Shown: positions 34,629 through 44,150, counted from the first letter of the stretch. The stretch: DNA of 64,000 nt from Chitinophagaceae bacterium UBA7600 (GCA_002478885.1 DLKC01000001.1:50583-114582); one strand, 5' to 3'. Notes: generated by a model from the sequence alone, not told the origin. Numbers and translations are program-made.

Positions 34629-35942
34629 TTATACCTTTGGCTCCCAACCTTTTTCATATTCGCGTCTCCAGAGTTTTATTGCTGCCTTGCTGTTGGTAAC
34701 GTGCCCGTTGCCTGCATCGCAATATAATGTCTCGCCGGTTCGCTGGGCTATATTAGCCAAGTGGCAAAGCAAAACGCTTTTATGGCCTTCGCTCACCGGG
34801 GAATTTATTTTTTCCTCCCCACGAACTGCTTTTATAAAATTGTTGAAATGGTAAAAATCAAGATTGCCTGTTGAGCTTACCGGGTTGGTGGGATCGGCCT
34901 TAACATCGGCTTTAATCTCTTTAACCAGTTTGTTGGCATAGTCAAAGATTTTATAATCACCTGAGCCATCATTTACCAGTGTGCCTTTGTCGCCGTAAAT
35001 GATAAAACCGCGACCAGCACCCTCACCTGGATAAATATTACAACTGCGGCCTTCCCAGGTAATGAGTTTATCGGCACCAAATTCAAAAGAAGCAACCTGG
35101 GTGTCCGGTGTTTGCCAGTCATCTTTAAAGGCGTATCGGCCGCCTGAAGATGTTACTTTCGTAGGAAAGTCAACTCCTAAAAACCAACGGCAGCAATCAA
35201 CCTCATGTGTGCCGTTGTTACATGCTTCGCCCGTGCCCCAATGCCAGAACCAATGCCAGTTGTAGTGCACCAGGTTATCCTGGAAATCCTTGCGTGGTGC
35301 CGGCCCCTGCCAAAGTTCAAAATCGAGCGTGGACGGTACCGGGATTTTTTTGCCTATACCAATACTTTTACGATTATTGGCATACCATGCTTTACCCATA
35401 TAAGGGTTGCCGATTATGCCATCGCGAATGTCTTTGGCAGCCTGCATTAAAGTGGGAAACGACCTGCGCTGATTGCCCATTTGAATCAGCTTATTGTATT
35501 TGCCCATTGCCTGCACAAGCAATTCACCTTCGTAAGGATTTTGCCCACACGGCTTTTCAACATACACGTGTTTATCGTGTGTTACGCCAAGTATTGCCGC
35601 AGGTGTATGCCAATGATCGGGTGCTGCGATCACCAATGCATCAAAATCTTTTTTTGTAACAAGCTCACGAATGTCCTTCACTACTGTGGGTTTGCGCGGG
35701 GCATCTTTTAAGGCATCAAGCCCGTTTGCAATGGCTTTTTCTTCCACATCGCATATGTAAGCTACCTCCACATTGGGCAGTTGCGAATAACATTTTGCGA
35801 GATAGGAACCGCGGCTGTTAACACCCATCACCGCAACTGTTACTTTGTTTGATGGCGCATTTTTTCCAAATACAGGAAAATTTAAAATACTTATTCCGGC
35901 AGTTGCAAGCGAGGCGTTTTGAATAAATTTTCTACGGTGCAT
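34629..35942 (-). CDS. Gfo/Idh/MocA-family NAD(P)-dependent oxidoreductase, exported
   Basis: 437 residues. The N-terminus MHRRKFIQNASLATAGISIL is a Tat-type leader (R-R-K-F-I), typical of periplasmic members in Bacteroidota. The Rossmann part has VAVMGVNSRGSYLAK and VYVEKPCGQNPYEGE with the E-K-P catalytic lysine; the second domain has GTHEVDCCRWFLG with the usual H-x-x-D. These enzymes oxidise or epimerise sugars, often at C3, and may supply 3-keto sugars to DUF1080 proteins such as the one at 7032-8405. No sugar genes are adjacent. Confidence 0.88.
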   Translation of the reverse strand: MHRRKFIQNASLATAGISILNFPVFGKNAPSNKVTVAVMGVNSRGSYLAKCYSQLPNVEVAYICDVEEKAIANGLDALKDAPRKPTVVKDIRELVTKKDFDALVIAAPDHWHTPAAILGVTHDKHVYVEKPCGQNPYEGELLVQAMGKYNKLIQMGNQRRSFPTLMQAAKDIRDGIIGNPYMGKAWYANNRKSIGIGKKIPVPSTLDFELWQGPAPRKDFQDNLVHYNWHWFWHWGTGEACNNGTHEVDCCRWFLGVDFPTKVTSSGGRYAFKDDWQTPDTQVASFEFGADKLITWEGRSCNIYPGEGAGRGFIIYGDKGTLVNDGSGDYKIFDYANKLVKEIKADVKADPTNPVSSTGNLDFYHFNNFIKAVRGEEKINSPVSEGHKSVLLCHLANIAQRTGETLYCDAGNGHVTNSKAAIKLWRREYEKGWEPKV

Positions 35943-35975
35943 ATGGCTTTTTTTATTGAGTGCTTTTTTGGGTTC

Positions 35976-36023
35976 CCCGGCTTCAGTTTTTTATGGCGTC
36001 GGCTGTTGCGTCGCACACTTCAG
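35976..36023 (+). repeat. Interspersed repeat, F copy
   Basis: CCCGGCTTCAG, TATGGCGTCGGCTGTTGCG and TCGCACACTTCAG. It forms a compact inverted pair with the R copy at 36070 (core centres 73 bases apart). Confidence 0.88.
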
Positions 36024-36069
36024 CGGCAGAAACATTGGCCGGCTGTTTACAGTTGATTTGTTAACCGAA

Positions 36070-36124
36070 CGTACAAAAGTGCGACGCAACAACAGCTGAG
36101 TAGTGTTTAGAAAGCCCGGCTCAT
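36070..36124 (-). repeat. Interspersed repeat, R copy
   Basis: CGTACAAAAGTGCGACGCAA, CAACAGCTGAG, then AAAGCCCGGCTCATAA. The next copy (39889) is also R, the second break in the alternation. Confidence 0.86.
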
Positions 36125-36154
36125 AAAATTATCATTCATCGTTCAGAATTCAAT

Positions 36155-36192
36155 AAAATAAAAAAGCAAGCCCTTAATTAAAAGAGCTTGCC
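36155..36192 (-). terminator. Terminator of the universal stress protein gene
   Basis: On the minus strand, GCAAGC - TCTTTTAATTAAGG - GCTTGC is followed by TTTTTTATTTTATTG, a good intrinsic terminator, about 30 bases after the stop codon. Confidence 0.75.
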
Positions 36193-36222
36193 GGCTTCAG
36201 GTTTTTCAAACAGGCATAAGTT

Positions 36223-37077
36223 TTACTCTTGTCCGGTTTGATCAACCGTAAGGACCGGTATACCGGAGCTGTAAGAGAGCCACCTTTTGGTAAGCCGGTT
36301 CCATAAGCCTGGTAAATAAAAATCCTTTAGTGTATTGATCATGATAAGATCGGCATTGATCTTTTTCGAAAAAGTAAGCGTTGACAAAGCAATGTTTTTG
36401 CCTTCGAGCATGATTGACTGGACCGGTATGGTTGTTATGCTTTGTATTATTTCGAGTGTTTGGGAAAGTACGGGTATGTTGTGCTCGCCGCCCGAATTGC
36501 GAAGTGACACCACAAAAATGGTTGATTTAAAACTGCGGCCGAGTAAGGCTGCGAGGCGTATGCTGCGCATGGGAATTTCGTTATGCAATGGAAGCACGAT
36601 CTTTTTGAAATGACTAACCAGCCCGCTGGCCATTACGGCAAGCACGGGCACATTTGTTTTGCGGGTGAGGCTGCTGATGGAGACAGATGAAATAATTCTG
36701 TGCAAAAGGTTAAATTTTGCAAGCCCTTTTACCACAAGATCCATTTGAAAGAGGCGAATATATTTGGTGAGCTCTTCCTGGGCATTTCCGTGTAGTACGC
36801 TAACTTCAATTTTGCCGTTGCAGCATAGGTGTTGCTGGTATTCATTTTTTAGCTGCATTAAGCGGTCACGTGCATTTTTTAGATCTACGGTATAATCATA
36901 AGGATAAAATTCCGCAGCTTCCACATTCATGAGAGGGAATATTCTTTTTGAAACCACATGCACGAAGTGAATATTGCAGTCGAGGCTGTTGGCCAGTTCA
37001 ATCGCTTTTGCAATGGCCCATTTGTCTTTCGCCGAGAAGTCTACCGGAACAAGGATGTTGAATAGTTGTTTAGGCAT
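36223..37077 (-). CDS. Universal stress protein with two UspA domains
   Basis: 284 residues made of two UspA modules. The first opens with MPKQLFNILVPVDFSAKDKWAI and AIELANSL; its end has VVKGLAKFNLLHRIISSVSISSLT and VPVLAVMA, a partial form of the ATP-binding G-x2-G-x9-G-S/T motif. The second opens with KKIVLPLHNEIPMRSIRL and ends SSGIPVLTVD. Loss of some glycines suggests weak or no ATP binding in one half. It lies 45 bases after the GT81-HAD fusion gene on the same strand, suggesting a shared stress response. Confidence 0.85.
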   Translation of the reverse strand: MPKQLFNILVPVDFSAKDKWAIAKAIELANSLDCNIHFVHVVSKRIFPLMNVEAAEFYPYDYTVDLKNARDRLMQLKNEYQQHLCCNGKIEVSVLHGNAQEELTKYIRLFQMDLVVKGLAKFNLLHRIISSVSISSLTRKTNVPVLAVMASGLVSHFKKIVLPLHNEIPMRSIRLAALLGRSFKSTIFVVSLRNSGGEHNIPVLSQTLEIIQSITTIPVQSIMLEGKNIALSTLTFSKKINADLIMINTLKDFYLPGLWNRLTKRWLSYSSGIPVLTVDQTGQE

Positions 37078-37122
37078 AATAGCTGTGTTTTATGGTTAAC
37101 AAATGCTTTTGGAAGGGTGTTG

Positions 37123-38499
37123 TTATGCATGTTCAAGTAACGCCGTAAAACTTTCTTCCCTCAGGTCGACGGAAGCTATGCTTCGTAGAATATTGTCTGT
37201 AGATCTGTAGGCAAATCCTTTGCCAGAGTGGCCGACCATACAGCGGTCTGGCTTGCTATCGCCAACAGCAATACAGTTATGCAGGTGCACGTTGTATTTT
37301 TCGCAGGCATACTGCAAGGCGTTTGTTTTGCAGTAGCTGTGACCGCAAAAACTGGAACTGGTGCTGAAAAAACACGATGGCATATTTACCTCACCGGTAG
37401 CATGGCCTTCAAAAATTTCCAGTTGGTTACCAAGAGAAAAATCCATGCCCAGGTTTTTGGCTACATAGTTCGCAATTAGTGTATAGCTGTTGCTGATAAT
37501 GCCCGTAATATAGCCCCTGCGTTTAAGGGACGAAATGGTTTCCTTTATGTCAGTTGCCATTTGCATCGACTGCACAATGTCAAGCAGCTCATCTATTGAC
37601 CTTCCTTTTAGGAGCAGGCTTACGCGTTTTGCAAGAATCATCTGGTCTGTTTCTTGTTCGCGCAGGTCTTCCAGTGCTGCGGTAAAGCCAAATTTGCTCG
37701 CACACGCATCGATAAAACGACCTTTTAATAACGTATTGTCCATATCAAAAATGGCCATCTTCCTATGCAGGGAGATATTTTCTTTCAGCGCGATATTCAT
37801 TTCGCGGTTAATTTCTTCTATGGACTCGATATACGCTTCCATTCTTTCGCCAGGATGTTGCTGCTGCGCTTTTACAATAATCGCTTTCGATACCTCCCGG
37901 CTCATTTTACCCAAAGCTTCCCAAGGCTTACTTTTATTTTCGATGTAGCCGATGTTAACCTCTTTTATTCTTGCTTTCATAAGGTACATGTCGATGAGTA
38001 TGCCAATATCAACGCCGTAATCATTGAAAAAATCGATTCGTTCAAAGAATTGTTTCCTTCCCGCGATCATGCCGCTTAAGGGTTGTGTAAAGCCGGCAAG
38101 ACCTGGATAAAAAATGGTGAGTAAAGGTTTAGCGACCAGCTCCGTTACCCTTCCCGCATTTCGGGTAAATGTTCCTTTTACAAAATCAGCTTCGTTTGTC
38201 AAAAGTGGTTCGGTTAATAGCTGCAAAGCATTTTCGGGGTAGGGATCTATATCGGCATCTAGGAATACGATCAGCTCATTCTTCGCGGCGCTAATCCCAT
38301 CTTTCATAGAAATGCCTTTGCCTCTGAGTTTACTGTGGATGACCATGGCACCATGCGATGCGGCAATGGCAGCGGTATCATCTTCGGATGCGTCGTCTAC
38401 TACGATCACCTCGCTTATGTTTGGGTGTGTGTAGCAAAATGTGACTACTGAGGCAATGGTTTTCTCTTCATTCAATGCTGGTATAACTACACTGATCAT
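37123..38499 (-). CDS. GT81-type glycosyltransferase fused to a HAD phosphatase (probable osmolyte synthase)
   Basis: 458 residues from ATG 38499. Residues 1-215 are a GT2/GT81-fold transferase: ISVVIPALNEEKTI, the D-A-D-I-D metal site (about 81-85), and FVKGTFTRNAGRVTELVAKP followed by QPLSGMIAGR, closely like glucosyl- or mannosyl-3-phosphoglycerate synthases (GpgS/MpgS). Residues 248-430 are a SerB-like HAD phosphatase: FDMDNTLL (D-x-D-x-T), GIISNSY for the Ser/Thr motif, and AVGDSKPD. The combination suggests one polypeptide that makes and dephosphorylates hexosyl-phosphoglycerate, giving glucosyl- or mannosylglycerate. The UspA gene follows. Specific sugar and activity are inferred. Confidence 0.75.
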   Translation of the reverse strand: MISVVIPALNEEKTIASVVTFCYTHPNISEVIVVDDASEDDTAAIAASHGAMVIHSKLRGKGISMKDGISAAKNELIVFLDADIDPYPENALQLLTEPLLTNEADFVKGTFTRNAGRVTELVAKPLLTIFYPGLAGFTQPLSGMIAGRKQFFERIDFFNDYGVDIGILIDMYLMKARIKEVNIGYIENKSKPWEALGKMSREVSKAIIVKAQQQHPGERMEAYIESIEEINREMNIALKENISLHRKMAIFDMDNTLLKGRFIDACASKFGFTAALEDLREQETDQMILAKRVSLLLKGRSIDELLDIVQSMQMATDIKETISSLKRRGYITGIISNSYTLIANYVAKNLGMDFSLGNQLEIFEGHATGEVNMPSCFFSTSSSFCGHSYCKTNALQYACEKYNVHLHNCIAVGDSKPDRCMVGHSGKGFAYRSTDNILRSIASVDLREESFTALLEHA

Positions 38500-38650
38500 G
38501 CGCAAGATTTTATAAGTTAGCAATAAGCACCGTAACGAAAACGGGTATAGTGTAAAATGAAAACTAAGCGACTCAAAATTTATGCCTGCGGTGTAATTCT
38601 ATATTAATTTTTTGAGGCAGGAAGAGCGGTCTCTCATGGACGATCGGATT

Positions 38651-38683
38651 AAAAAGGCGGACCCGGAAAATGAGTCCGCCTTC
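38651..38683 (-). terminator. Terminator of the aldo/keto reductase gene
   Basis: Strong hairpin AAGGCGGAC - TCATTTTCCGG - GTCCGCCTT on the minus strand, followed by TTTTAATCC. The rest of the 434-base gap 38500-38933 shows no gene. Confidence 0.75.
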
Positions 38684-38933
38684 CGGCGATTCAAAGGATA
38701 TACTGCGATTTTTTTTACGGGGCAATGCTGCTCTTAATACTATTATTAAGACACATTTTTGTTTCAAGAGGGAATGGATAACGATGTTTTATAACAGCAG
38801 GATAACGCGGTAAAAGTCTGGGGCTGATTTTTTTGAGGGGTTAGCAACGGCCGTTGATTACTGGCAAAACACGTGCCTGAATAAATTTAAGCGTAAATTA
38901 TTTTTGCTTTGTCTACACAAAATAAAATAAAAG

Positions 38934-39809
38934 TTAGGCAACCTCTTCACCTGTTGACGCGCTATAGAGTTTAAACCAGTCTTCTCTTGCCAGCTCAATT
39001 TCGGCGGCGTTTTTGGCCTGTATTAGCCGTTCGGTTTTTGTTGTGCCTACAACAGGGATAATACCTGAGGGATGTGCGAGTAAAAACGCGATGAGTACCT
39101 GGTTGATGCCCGTAAAGTATTTGGCCGCCAATTCTGCCGCACAGGCAGCTATAGCCCGGTAGCGTGGATGTGTATCATCGCTGAGAATGCCGCCACCAAG
39201 AGGCGACCATGCCATCGGCTTTATATTGTTTTGAAGACAATAGTCCAGTTCGCCATTTGTAAAGGGTGCCAGGTGAAGAATGGATATTTCCAACTGGTTG
39301 TATTCAACCGGCAGATGTTTTTGCAAAAGACTAACCTGGTGAGGCAAAAAATTAGAGACGCCAAAATGCAGGATTTTGCCTTGTTGTTTTAGCCGGGCAA
39401 TGGCCTCGGCGACCTCTTCGGGATTCATCAGGGGATCGGGGCGATGAATAAGAAACAAGTCGATATAATCGGTGTGAAAATTTCGCAGTGAATTTTCTGC
39501 TGATTCAACAATGTGTTCTTTGCTGGTATTATAACTCTTGATATTGTGATGTGAACGGTTCGGTGTCACGAGTTGAATGCCGCATTTTGTTATAAGCTGT
39601 ATTTGCTGTCTTAGCGATGGGGAAGCCTTGAGCGCATCACCAAAATCTGACTCAGTGGTATAGTCTCCATATATGTCTGCATGATCAAAACTCGTTATGC
39701 CGTGTTCTACGCATTCGTTAATGATCCGGAGAAACTCATTTGTATTAAAACCGGCTCCCCAGATTCCCCAACGCATACAACCGGCCACTGGAGTAGTAAA
39801 TGGCTTCAT
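38934..39809 (-). CDS. Aldo/keto reductase
   Basis: 291 residues, a standard (beta/alpha)8 AKR. The catalytic tetrad is visible: Asp and Tyr in SFDHADIYGDYTTE, Lys in LITKCGIQ, and His in DLFLIHRPD. The NADP-binding end has LLAHPSGIIPVVGTTKTERL. The family reduces aldehydes, ketones or sugars; this YdhF-like subtype has no known physiological substrate. It stands alone on the minus strand. Confidence 0.9.
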   Translation of the reverse strand: MKPFTTPVAGCMRWGIWGAGFNTNEFLRIINECVEHGITSFDHADIYGDYTTESDFGDALKASPSLRQQIQLITKCGIQLVTPNRSHHNIKSYNTSKEHIVESAENSLRNFHTDYIDLFLIHRPDPLMNPEEVAEAIARLKQQGKILHFGVSNFLPHQVSLLQKHLPVEYNQLEISILHLAPFTNGELDYCLQNNIKPMAWSPLGGGILSDDTHPRYRAIAACAAELAAKYFTGINQVLIAFLLAHPSGIIPVVGTTKTERLIQAKNAAEIELAREDWFKLYSASTGEEVA

Positions 39810-39888
39810 ATCAAAGGCTGTTTGAGTATTAATAATAGCTACTGTTATGCTAACGCTGTAAGCATTTATTGCTCAGCGGTGAACGGAA

Positions 39889-39941
39889 CCTACTGGTGTG
39901 CGACGCAACAGGCGATGCCATTATTGTTTGGGCAGGGCTTC
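39889..39941 (-). repeat. Interspersed repeat, R copy
   Basis: ACTGGTGTGCGACGCAACAG then GCGATGCCATTA, with the arm decayed to GGGCAGGGC. It is close to the guaB terminator and downstream of the AKR start. No clear F copy lies between this and 36070. Confidence 0.83.
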
Positions 39942-39978
39942 AAAAAATAAAACAGCAGAATTGTTATTTCCTGCTGTA
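39941..39978 (-). terminator. Terminator of guaB, overlapping its stop codon
   Basis: On the minus strand ACAGCAG - GAAATAACAATT - CTGCTGT is followed by TTTATTTTTTG. The 5' half of the stem lies within the last codons of guaB. Confidence 0.7.
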
Positions 39979-41463
39979 GTTAGGAGCCTCTTTGGTTATT
40001 TCAACATCGTGGGCATGGCTTTCGCGCATGCCTGCATTGGTAATGCGAACAAATGTTGCCTGCTGCAAAGCCCTGATGTCTTTTGCACCGCAGTAGCCCA
40101 TGCCTGCGCGCAAACCGCCAACAAACTGGGCGACTACTTCATTAAGGTTTCCCTTATATGCCACACGACCTTCGATACCTTCAGGTACCAGCTTTTTGAT
40201 GCCATCTTCAACATCCTGGAAATAACGGTCACTGCTGCCTTGCTGCATTGCGCCGATACTGCCCATTCCACGGTATTCTTTAAACTTGCGGCCTTCGTAA
40301 ATGATTGTGTCGCCGGGGCTTTCTTCCACACCTGCAAACACACTGCCCATCATTACCATATTGGCGCCAGCTGCAAGTGCTTTAACCATATCTCCTGTGT
40401 AACGAATGCCGCCATCGGCAATAACAGGTGTGCCCGTTCCTTTGAGTGCTGCTGCGGCTTCCATAACTGCGGTAAGCTGTGGTACGCCTGCGCCGGCAAC
40501 GATACGGGTGGTACAGATCGAACCTGGTCCGATGCCTACTTTAACTGCATCGGCGCCGGCATTTGACAATGCTTTGGCGCCAGCCCCTGTACCAATATTT
40601 CCTGCAATGATCTGGAGATTCTTAAAGTTTTTTCTCAGTGTTTTAAGAGCATCTATCACACCTTTTGTGTGGCCATGTGCACTATCGAGCGTTACCACGT
40701 CAACACCAACCTTCTGCAAGGCTGCCGCCCGGTCGAGCAGGTCTTTGGTAATACCGAGTGCGGCACCAACAAGCAAACGCCCCATGCCATCTTTAACGGC
40801 ATTGGGATAGTTGCGTATTTGCAAAATATCGCGGTAAGTGATCAGCCCTATCAAAAGCCCATCTTTATTAACAACGGGGAGTTTTTCAATTTTGTATTGG
40901 CGTAGAATGCGCTCTGCCTTCCTCATATCCGTGCCCTGTGGTGCGGTAATGAGGTTTTCTGTAGTCATCACTTCCCTCACCTTTATTTTTACGTTGGTCT
41001 CAAAACGCAGGTCGCGGTTGGTAAGAATGCCAACGAGCTTTTTATTGTTGTCAACAATGGGGATGCCGCCGATTTTGTTATCCTTCATTAATTTGAGGGC
41101 GTCGCCGATAGTCGCATCGTCGGTAAGTGTTATCGGGTCTATAATAAGACCACTTTCACTTCTCTTCACCTTGCGCACCTGTTCGGCCTGCCTTTCAATA
41201 CTCATGTTCTTGTGCAATATGCCAACGCCCCCTTCCCTTGCCAGCGCAATAGCCAGGCTGGCTTCGGTAACGGTATCCATGGCCGCAGACAGCATGGGAA
41301 TATTGATCGAGAGCGATTTGGTAAGCTGTGTTTGAATGTTTACTTCGCGTGGCAGCACCTGGCTGTAAGCGGGCATAAGCAGCACATCATCAAATGTTAA
41401 ACCTTCGCCGAAAAATCTTTTGTAATCTGATTGTGAGAGAGTGGAGTTATTTCTTGTTGCCAT
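39964..41463 (-). CDS. guaB: Inosine-5'-monophosphate dehydrogenase
   Basis: 499 residues from ATG 41463. The (beta/alpha)8 core is interrupted by two CBS domains (about 100-220). The catalytic loop is [11 protein letters not shown] with Cys317, and the substrate-binding sections [23 protein letters not shown] and GMGSIGAM are intact. The enzyme oxidises IMP to XMP with NAD+, the first step to guanine nucleotides; the CBS domains sense adenine and guanine nucleotides. A clear promoter ends three bases before the start codon. Confidence 0.97.
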   Translation of the reverse strand: MATRNNSTLSQSDYKRFFGEGLTFDDVLLMPAYSQVLPREVNIQTQLTKSLSINIPMLSAAMDTVTEASLAIALAREGGVGILHKNMSIERQAEQVRKVKRSESGLIIDPITLTDDATIGDALKLMKDNKIGGIPIVDNNKKLVGILTNRDLRFETNVKIKVREVMTTENLITAPQGTDMRKAERILRQYKIEKLPVVNKDGLLIGLITYRDILQIRNYPNAVKDGMGRLLVGAALGITKDLLDRAAALQKVGVDVVTLDSAHGHTKGVIDALKTLRKNFKNLQIIAGNIGTGAGAKALSNAGADAVKVGIGPGSICTTRIVAGAGVPQLTAVMEAAAALKGTGTPVIADGGIRYTGDMVKALAAGANMVMMGSVFAGVEESPGDTIIYEGRKFKEYRGMGSIGAMQQGSSDRYFQDVEDGIKKLVPEGIEGRVAYKGNLNEVVAQFVGGLRAGMGYCGAKDIRALQQATFVRITNAGMRESHAHDVEITKEAPNYSRK

Positions 41464-41466
41464 GTG

Positions 41467-41499
41467 CAAAGGTAGTGCGGCGATAAAATAAGTTCCAAA
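41467..41499 (-). promoter_or_regulatory. Promoter of guaB
   Basis: TTTG at 41496-41499, a 21-base spacer and TACCTTTG at 41467-41474, an exact match to the Bacteroidota promoter consensus. It ends three bases from the ATG, so the mRNA is predicted to be leaderless. Confidence 0.6.
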
Positions 41500-41581
41500 A
41501 TATTTTTTTAAGAGGCGCTGAAGTTGTTGCCGGTATTGAATTGTAGCGTAAATACAAAGAGAGTCAAAACCTTTTTTTTGA

Positions 41582-41630
41582 ACCCGGCTTTAGTAAAAAG
41601 CCCGGCTTTCGTTGCGTCGCACACTTCAAC
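41582..41630 (+). repeat. Interspersed repeat, F copy
   Basis: ACCCGGCTTTAG, a second CCCGGCTTT, then GTTGCGTCGCACACTTCAAC. The arm appears twice. It pairs with the R copy at 42839; together they enclose exactly one gene, dprA. Confidence 0.85.
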
Positions 41631-41657
41631 TTTACAACATCGCCGAATAGTCAATTA

Positions 41658-42755
41658 TTAGTTCAGGCGAATGATTTTCCCGGGCAATGAGGTGATGACG
41701 GCCTGCAATTCAAGATTGAGCATAGCTGCTGCAACCGAGCTGCTGCTAAGGCCGCTTTTCAAAAACAATTCGTCAACATGGGTGTGTTCTTTTTGCCTGA
41801 GTATCTCAACGATCAACGCCTCATCTTTTGAAAGGTCGTTGAAAAGTGATTGCTGGGTTTTCGGTGATACCTTTTTTTGCTGCCAACCTAATGTTTCCAT
41901 CAGTTGTTTGGCATCAGTAAGTAACACTGCATGATTATGTTTAATAAGATAGTTGCAACCGTCGCTTTTGCTATCGGTTATTCTACCTGGCAGGGCAAAT
42001 ACATCGCGGTTGTAATTGCGGGCTAGTTCGGCAGTGATCATACTTCCACCCTTTATGGCCGTTTCTATAACAATGGTGGCATCTGCCATTCCGGCTACAA
42101 TGCGGTTTCTCCTGGGAAAATTGTGTTTGTCTGGTTTGGCGTCCTGCCTGAATTCTGTAAGCAGGCCGCCATTCTGTAGCATGTCTTTTGCCAGGTTTCT
42201 ATGTTTAGGTGGATAGATGCAGTCAAGCCCATGCGCCAATACCCCAACGGTTGGCAGGTTGTTTTGCACAGCCGCTTTGTGTGCAATTGCGTCAATGCCA
42301 AAGGCAAGTCCGCTCACAACAAGCACCTGTTGTTCACGCAGATCGGCCACGAATTTTTCTGTGAATTGTTTCCCATAGTCAGTACAACTCCTGGTGCCGA
42401 TAATACTAACCACCCTCGATGTATTAAGCGGAGTGTTACCGCGGTAGTACAACAATACCGGTGCATCGAAACAGTTGAGCAAACGTTGCGGATAATTTTT
42501 ATCAGTAATAAAAAGCGGATGGATCTTGTACCGGGTAATAAATTCAATTTCTTTTTCGGCAGTTGCAAAATCTTCAAATGTTTTGATGGAGCCAGCTCTT
42601 ACAGATCCTATTTGTTCTATCGCTTCGAGCTTTTTTCGACTGGCCTTGAATACGCTTTCCGCGTCGCCAAAATGTGCCAGGAGCGTTTTGGCTTGTACGC
42701 TGCCGATATTTGGAATCAAGGTTAGTGCAATCTGGTACAGCAGGTCATTAGCCAT
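41658..42755 (-). CDS. dprA: DNA-processing protein DprA
   Basis: 365 residues. The N-terminal SAM/HhH region (IPNIGSVQAKTLLAHFG) is followed by a Rossmann-like DprA core with SIIGTRSCTDYGKQF, VVSGLAFGIDAIAHKAA and FPRRNRIVAGMADATIVIE, and a C-terminal winged-helix domain (about 300-365). DprA loads RecA on incoming single-stranded DNA during natural transformation. The gene is the sole occupant of a repeat pair unit. No com genes are adjacent. Confidence 0.95.
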   Translation of the reverse strand: MANDLLYQIALTLIPNIGSVQAKTLLAHFGDAESVFKASRKKLEAIEQIGSVRAGSIKTFEDFATAEKEIEFITRYKIHPLFITDKNYPQRLLNCFDAPVLLYYRGNTPLNTSRVVSIIGTRSCTDYGKQFTEKFVADLREQQVLVVSGLAFGIDAIAHKAAVQNNLPTVGVLAHGLDCIYPPKHRNLAKDMLQNGGLLTEFRQDAKPDKHNFPRRNRIVAGMADATIVIETAIKGGSMITAELARNYNRDVFALPGRITDSKSDGCNYLIKHNHAVLLTDAKQLMETLGWQQKKVSPKTQQSLFNDLSKDEALIVEILRQKEHTHVDELFLKSGLSSSSVAAAMLNLELQAVITSLPGKIIRLN

Positions 42756-42838
42756 AATCGGTTCAAGGTTTGTTGTTGCTTTTGGGATAAATAATAAAGA
42801 TAACGGCTTTTGCTTTTTTGTTCAACAGAATTGTTGGC

Positions 42839-42891
42839 GTTGAAGAGTGCGACGCAACAGGTGCTGCCAGTAGTACCGGTGCCGGGTTCAC
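42839..42891 (-). repeat. Interspersed repeat, R copy
   Basis: GTTGAAGAGTGCGACGCAAC, AGGTGCTGCC and GTGCCGGGTTCAC: complete. It shares the GTTGAAGAG start with the copy at 62357. Confidence 0.88.
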
Positions 42892-42892
42892 A

Positions 42893-42924
42893 GAAATAAA
42901 AATGGCCGTCTTGCGACAGCCATT
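42893..42924 (-). terminator. Terminator of sucD
   Basis: On the minus strand AATGGC - TGTCGCAAGACG - GCCATT is followed by TTTATTTC. It starts about 20 bases after the sucD stop codon. Confidence 0.7.
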
Positions 42925-42942
42925 TCAGTATTTACAGTTCAG

Positions 42943-43815
42943 TTATTTTTTTAATGCATCGGCCATTGTTTTGCCGATATCTGCCGGACTTGCAACCACG
43001 TGCACACCACACTCTGCGAGAATTTTCATTTTTGCTGCGGCTGTGTCATCAGCTCCACCAATGATGGCGCCGGCGTGACCCATTCTTCGGCCGGGAGGCG
43101 CTGTTTGGCCGGCAATAAAGCCTACAACGGGTTTGGTGCCGTTTTCTTTTATCCAGCGGGCGGCTTCGGCCTCCATGCCACCGCCAATCTCACCGATCAT
43201 AATAATACCATCGGTATCGGGATCATTCATTAATAATTCAACGGCCTGCTTTGTGGTGGTTCCAATGATCGGGTCGCCACCGATACCGATCGCAGTTGTA
43301 ATGCCGAGGCCGGCCTTTACTACCTGGTCTGCAGCTTCGTAAGTAAGTGTACCTGATTTAGAGACAACCCCGATACGGCCTGGCTTGAAGATAAAGCCGG
43401 GCATAATGCCCACTTTTGCCTCGCCTGCGGTAATAACGCCCGGGCAATTTGGCCCGATGAGGCGGGTGTTTTTTCCCTGCAAATAGTTTTTAACTTTAAC
43501 CATGTCCTGCACCGGGATGCCTTCGGTAATACAAACTACAAGGCCAATACCGGCGTCGGTTGCTTCCATAATTGCATCTGCAGCAAAGGCAGGAGGGACA
43601 AAAATGATGCTTACATCGGCACCTGTTTGTTTAACAGCGTCGGCTACCGTATTAAAAACCGGGCGGTCGAGATGGGAGCTGCCACCCTTACCGGGCGTAA
43701 CACCACCAACTACATTGGTTCCGTATTCGATCATCTGGCCTGCATGAAAAGTTCCTTCCGTGCCGGTAAATCCCTGCACAATTATCTTAGAATGCTTATT
43801 TACTAAAACAGACAT
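42943..43815 (-). CDS. sucD: Succinate-CoA ligase (ADP-forming) subunit alpha
   Basis: 290 residues. CoA-binding opening [22 protein letters not shown], then [10 protein letters not shown] and [16 protein letters not shown], and the phosphohistidine His247 in GHAGAIIGG. With SucC it makes ATP from succinyl-CoA in the TCA cycle. The beta subunit gene is not adjacent, so the pair is split in this genome. A terminator follows. Confidence 0.96.
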   Translation of the reverse strand: MSVLVNKHSKIIVQGFTGTEGTFHAGQMIEYGTNVVGGVTPGKGGSSHLDRPVFNTVADAVKQTGADVSIIFVPPAFAADAIMEATDAGIGLVVCITEGIPVQDMVKVKNYLQGKNTRLIGPNCPGVITAGEAKVGIMPGFIFKPGRIGVVSKSGTLTYEAADQVVKAGLGITTAIGIGGDPIIGTTTKQAVELLMNDPDTDGIIMIGEIGGGMEAEAARWIKENGTKPVVGFIAGQTAPPGRRMGHAGAIIGGADDTAAAKMKILAECGVHVVASPADIGKTMADALKK

Positions 43816-43837
43816 GAGGTATTTTTTTTGAGTTGGG

Positions 43838-43845
43838 CAAAAATA
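43838..43845 (-). promoter_or_regulatory. -7 box TATTTTTG of sucD
   Basis: Exact TAnnTTTG match 22 bases before the sucD ATG. The 350-base divergent gap 43816-44165 otherwise shows no gene or clear repeat. Confidence 0.4.
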
Positions 43846-44150
43846 GGTGAAACGGGTTATAATTGATCGTTTGCCTTATGGAGTTTGAAGATTTTGTTAT
43901 TGTTAGCAAAACATAAAACAGCTTTTATTCGCTGTGTTATCTGCTCATGCGATGCCGAACTGTTCAGCACATGGCTGCCTGGTTAGTTTCTAACAGCAGC
44001 ATTTGCCAATTCTTCCACATACGTTACCAAATAGGTTTTCTGTTAATCCTGTTGTTTTTTATCTTGCAGCCATGCTGCTAACCTTGTGTTAAACTGTTTT
44101 TATTGCCGGGCATATGTAAAGAAGCTGCATTTCTTTCGTCTTGTAAGAAT

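Noticed and set aside
39820..39875. Possible decayed F copy before the R copy at 39889
   Set aside because: Only CTGTT and scattered bases match; not better than chance by eye.
39898..40566. A 222-codon open frame antisense to guaB
   Set aside because: It mirrors the codon structure of guaB, has no family features and its beginning lies in the repeat copy at 39889; guaB is certain.
43940..43990. GATGCC and ATGGCTGCCTGGTTAG resembling parts of the repeat between sucD and the DUF5686 gene
   Set aside because: The core GCGACGC is absent and the parts are in inconsistent order.
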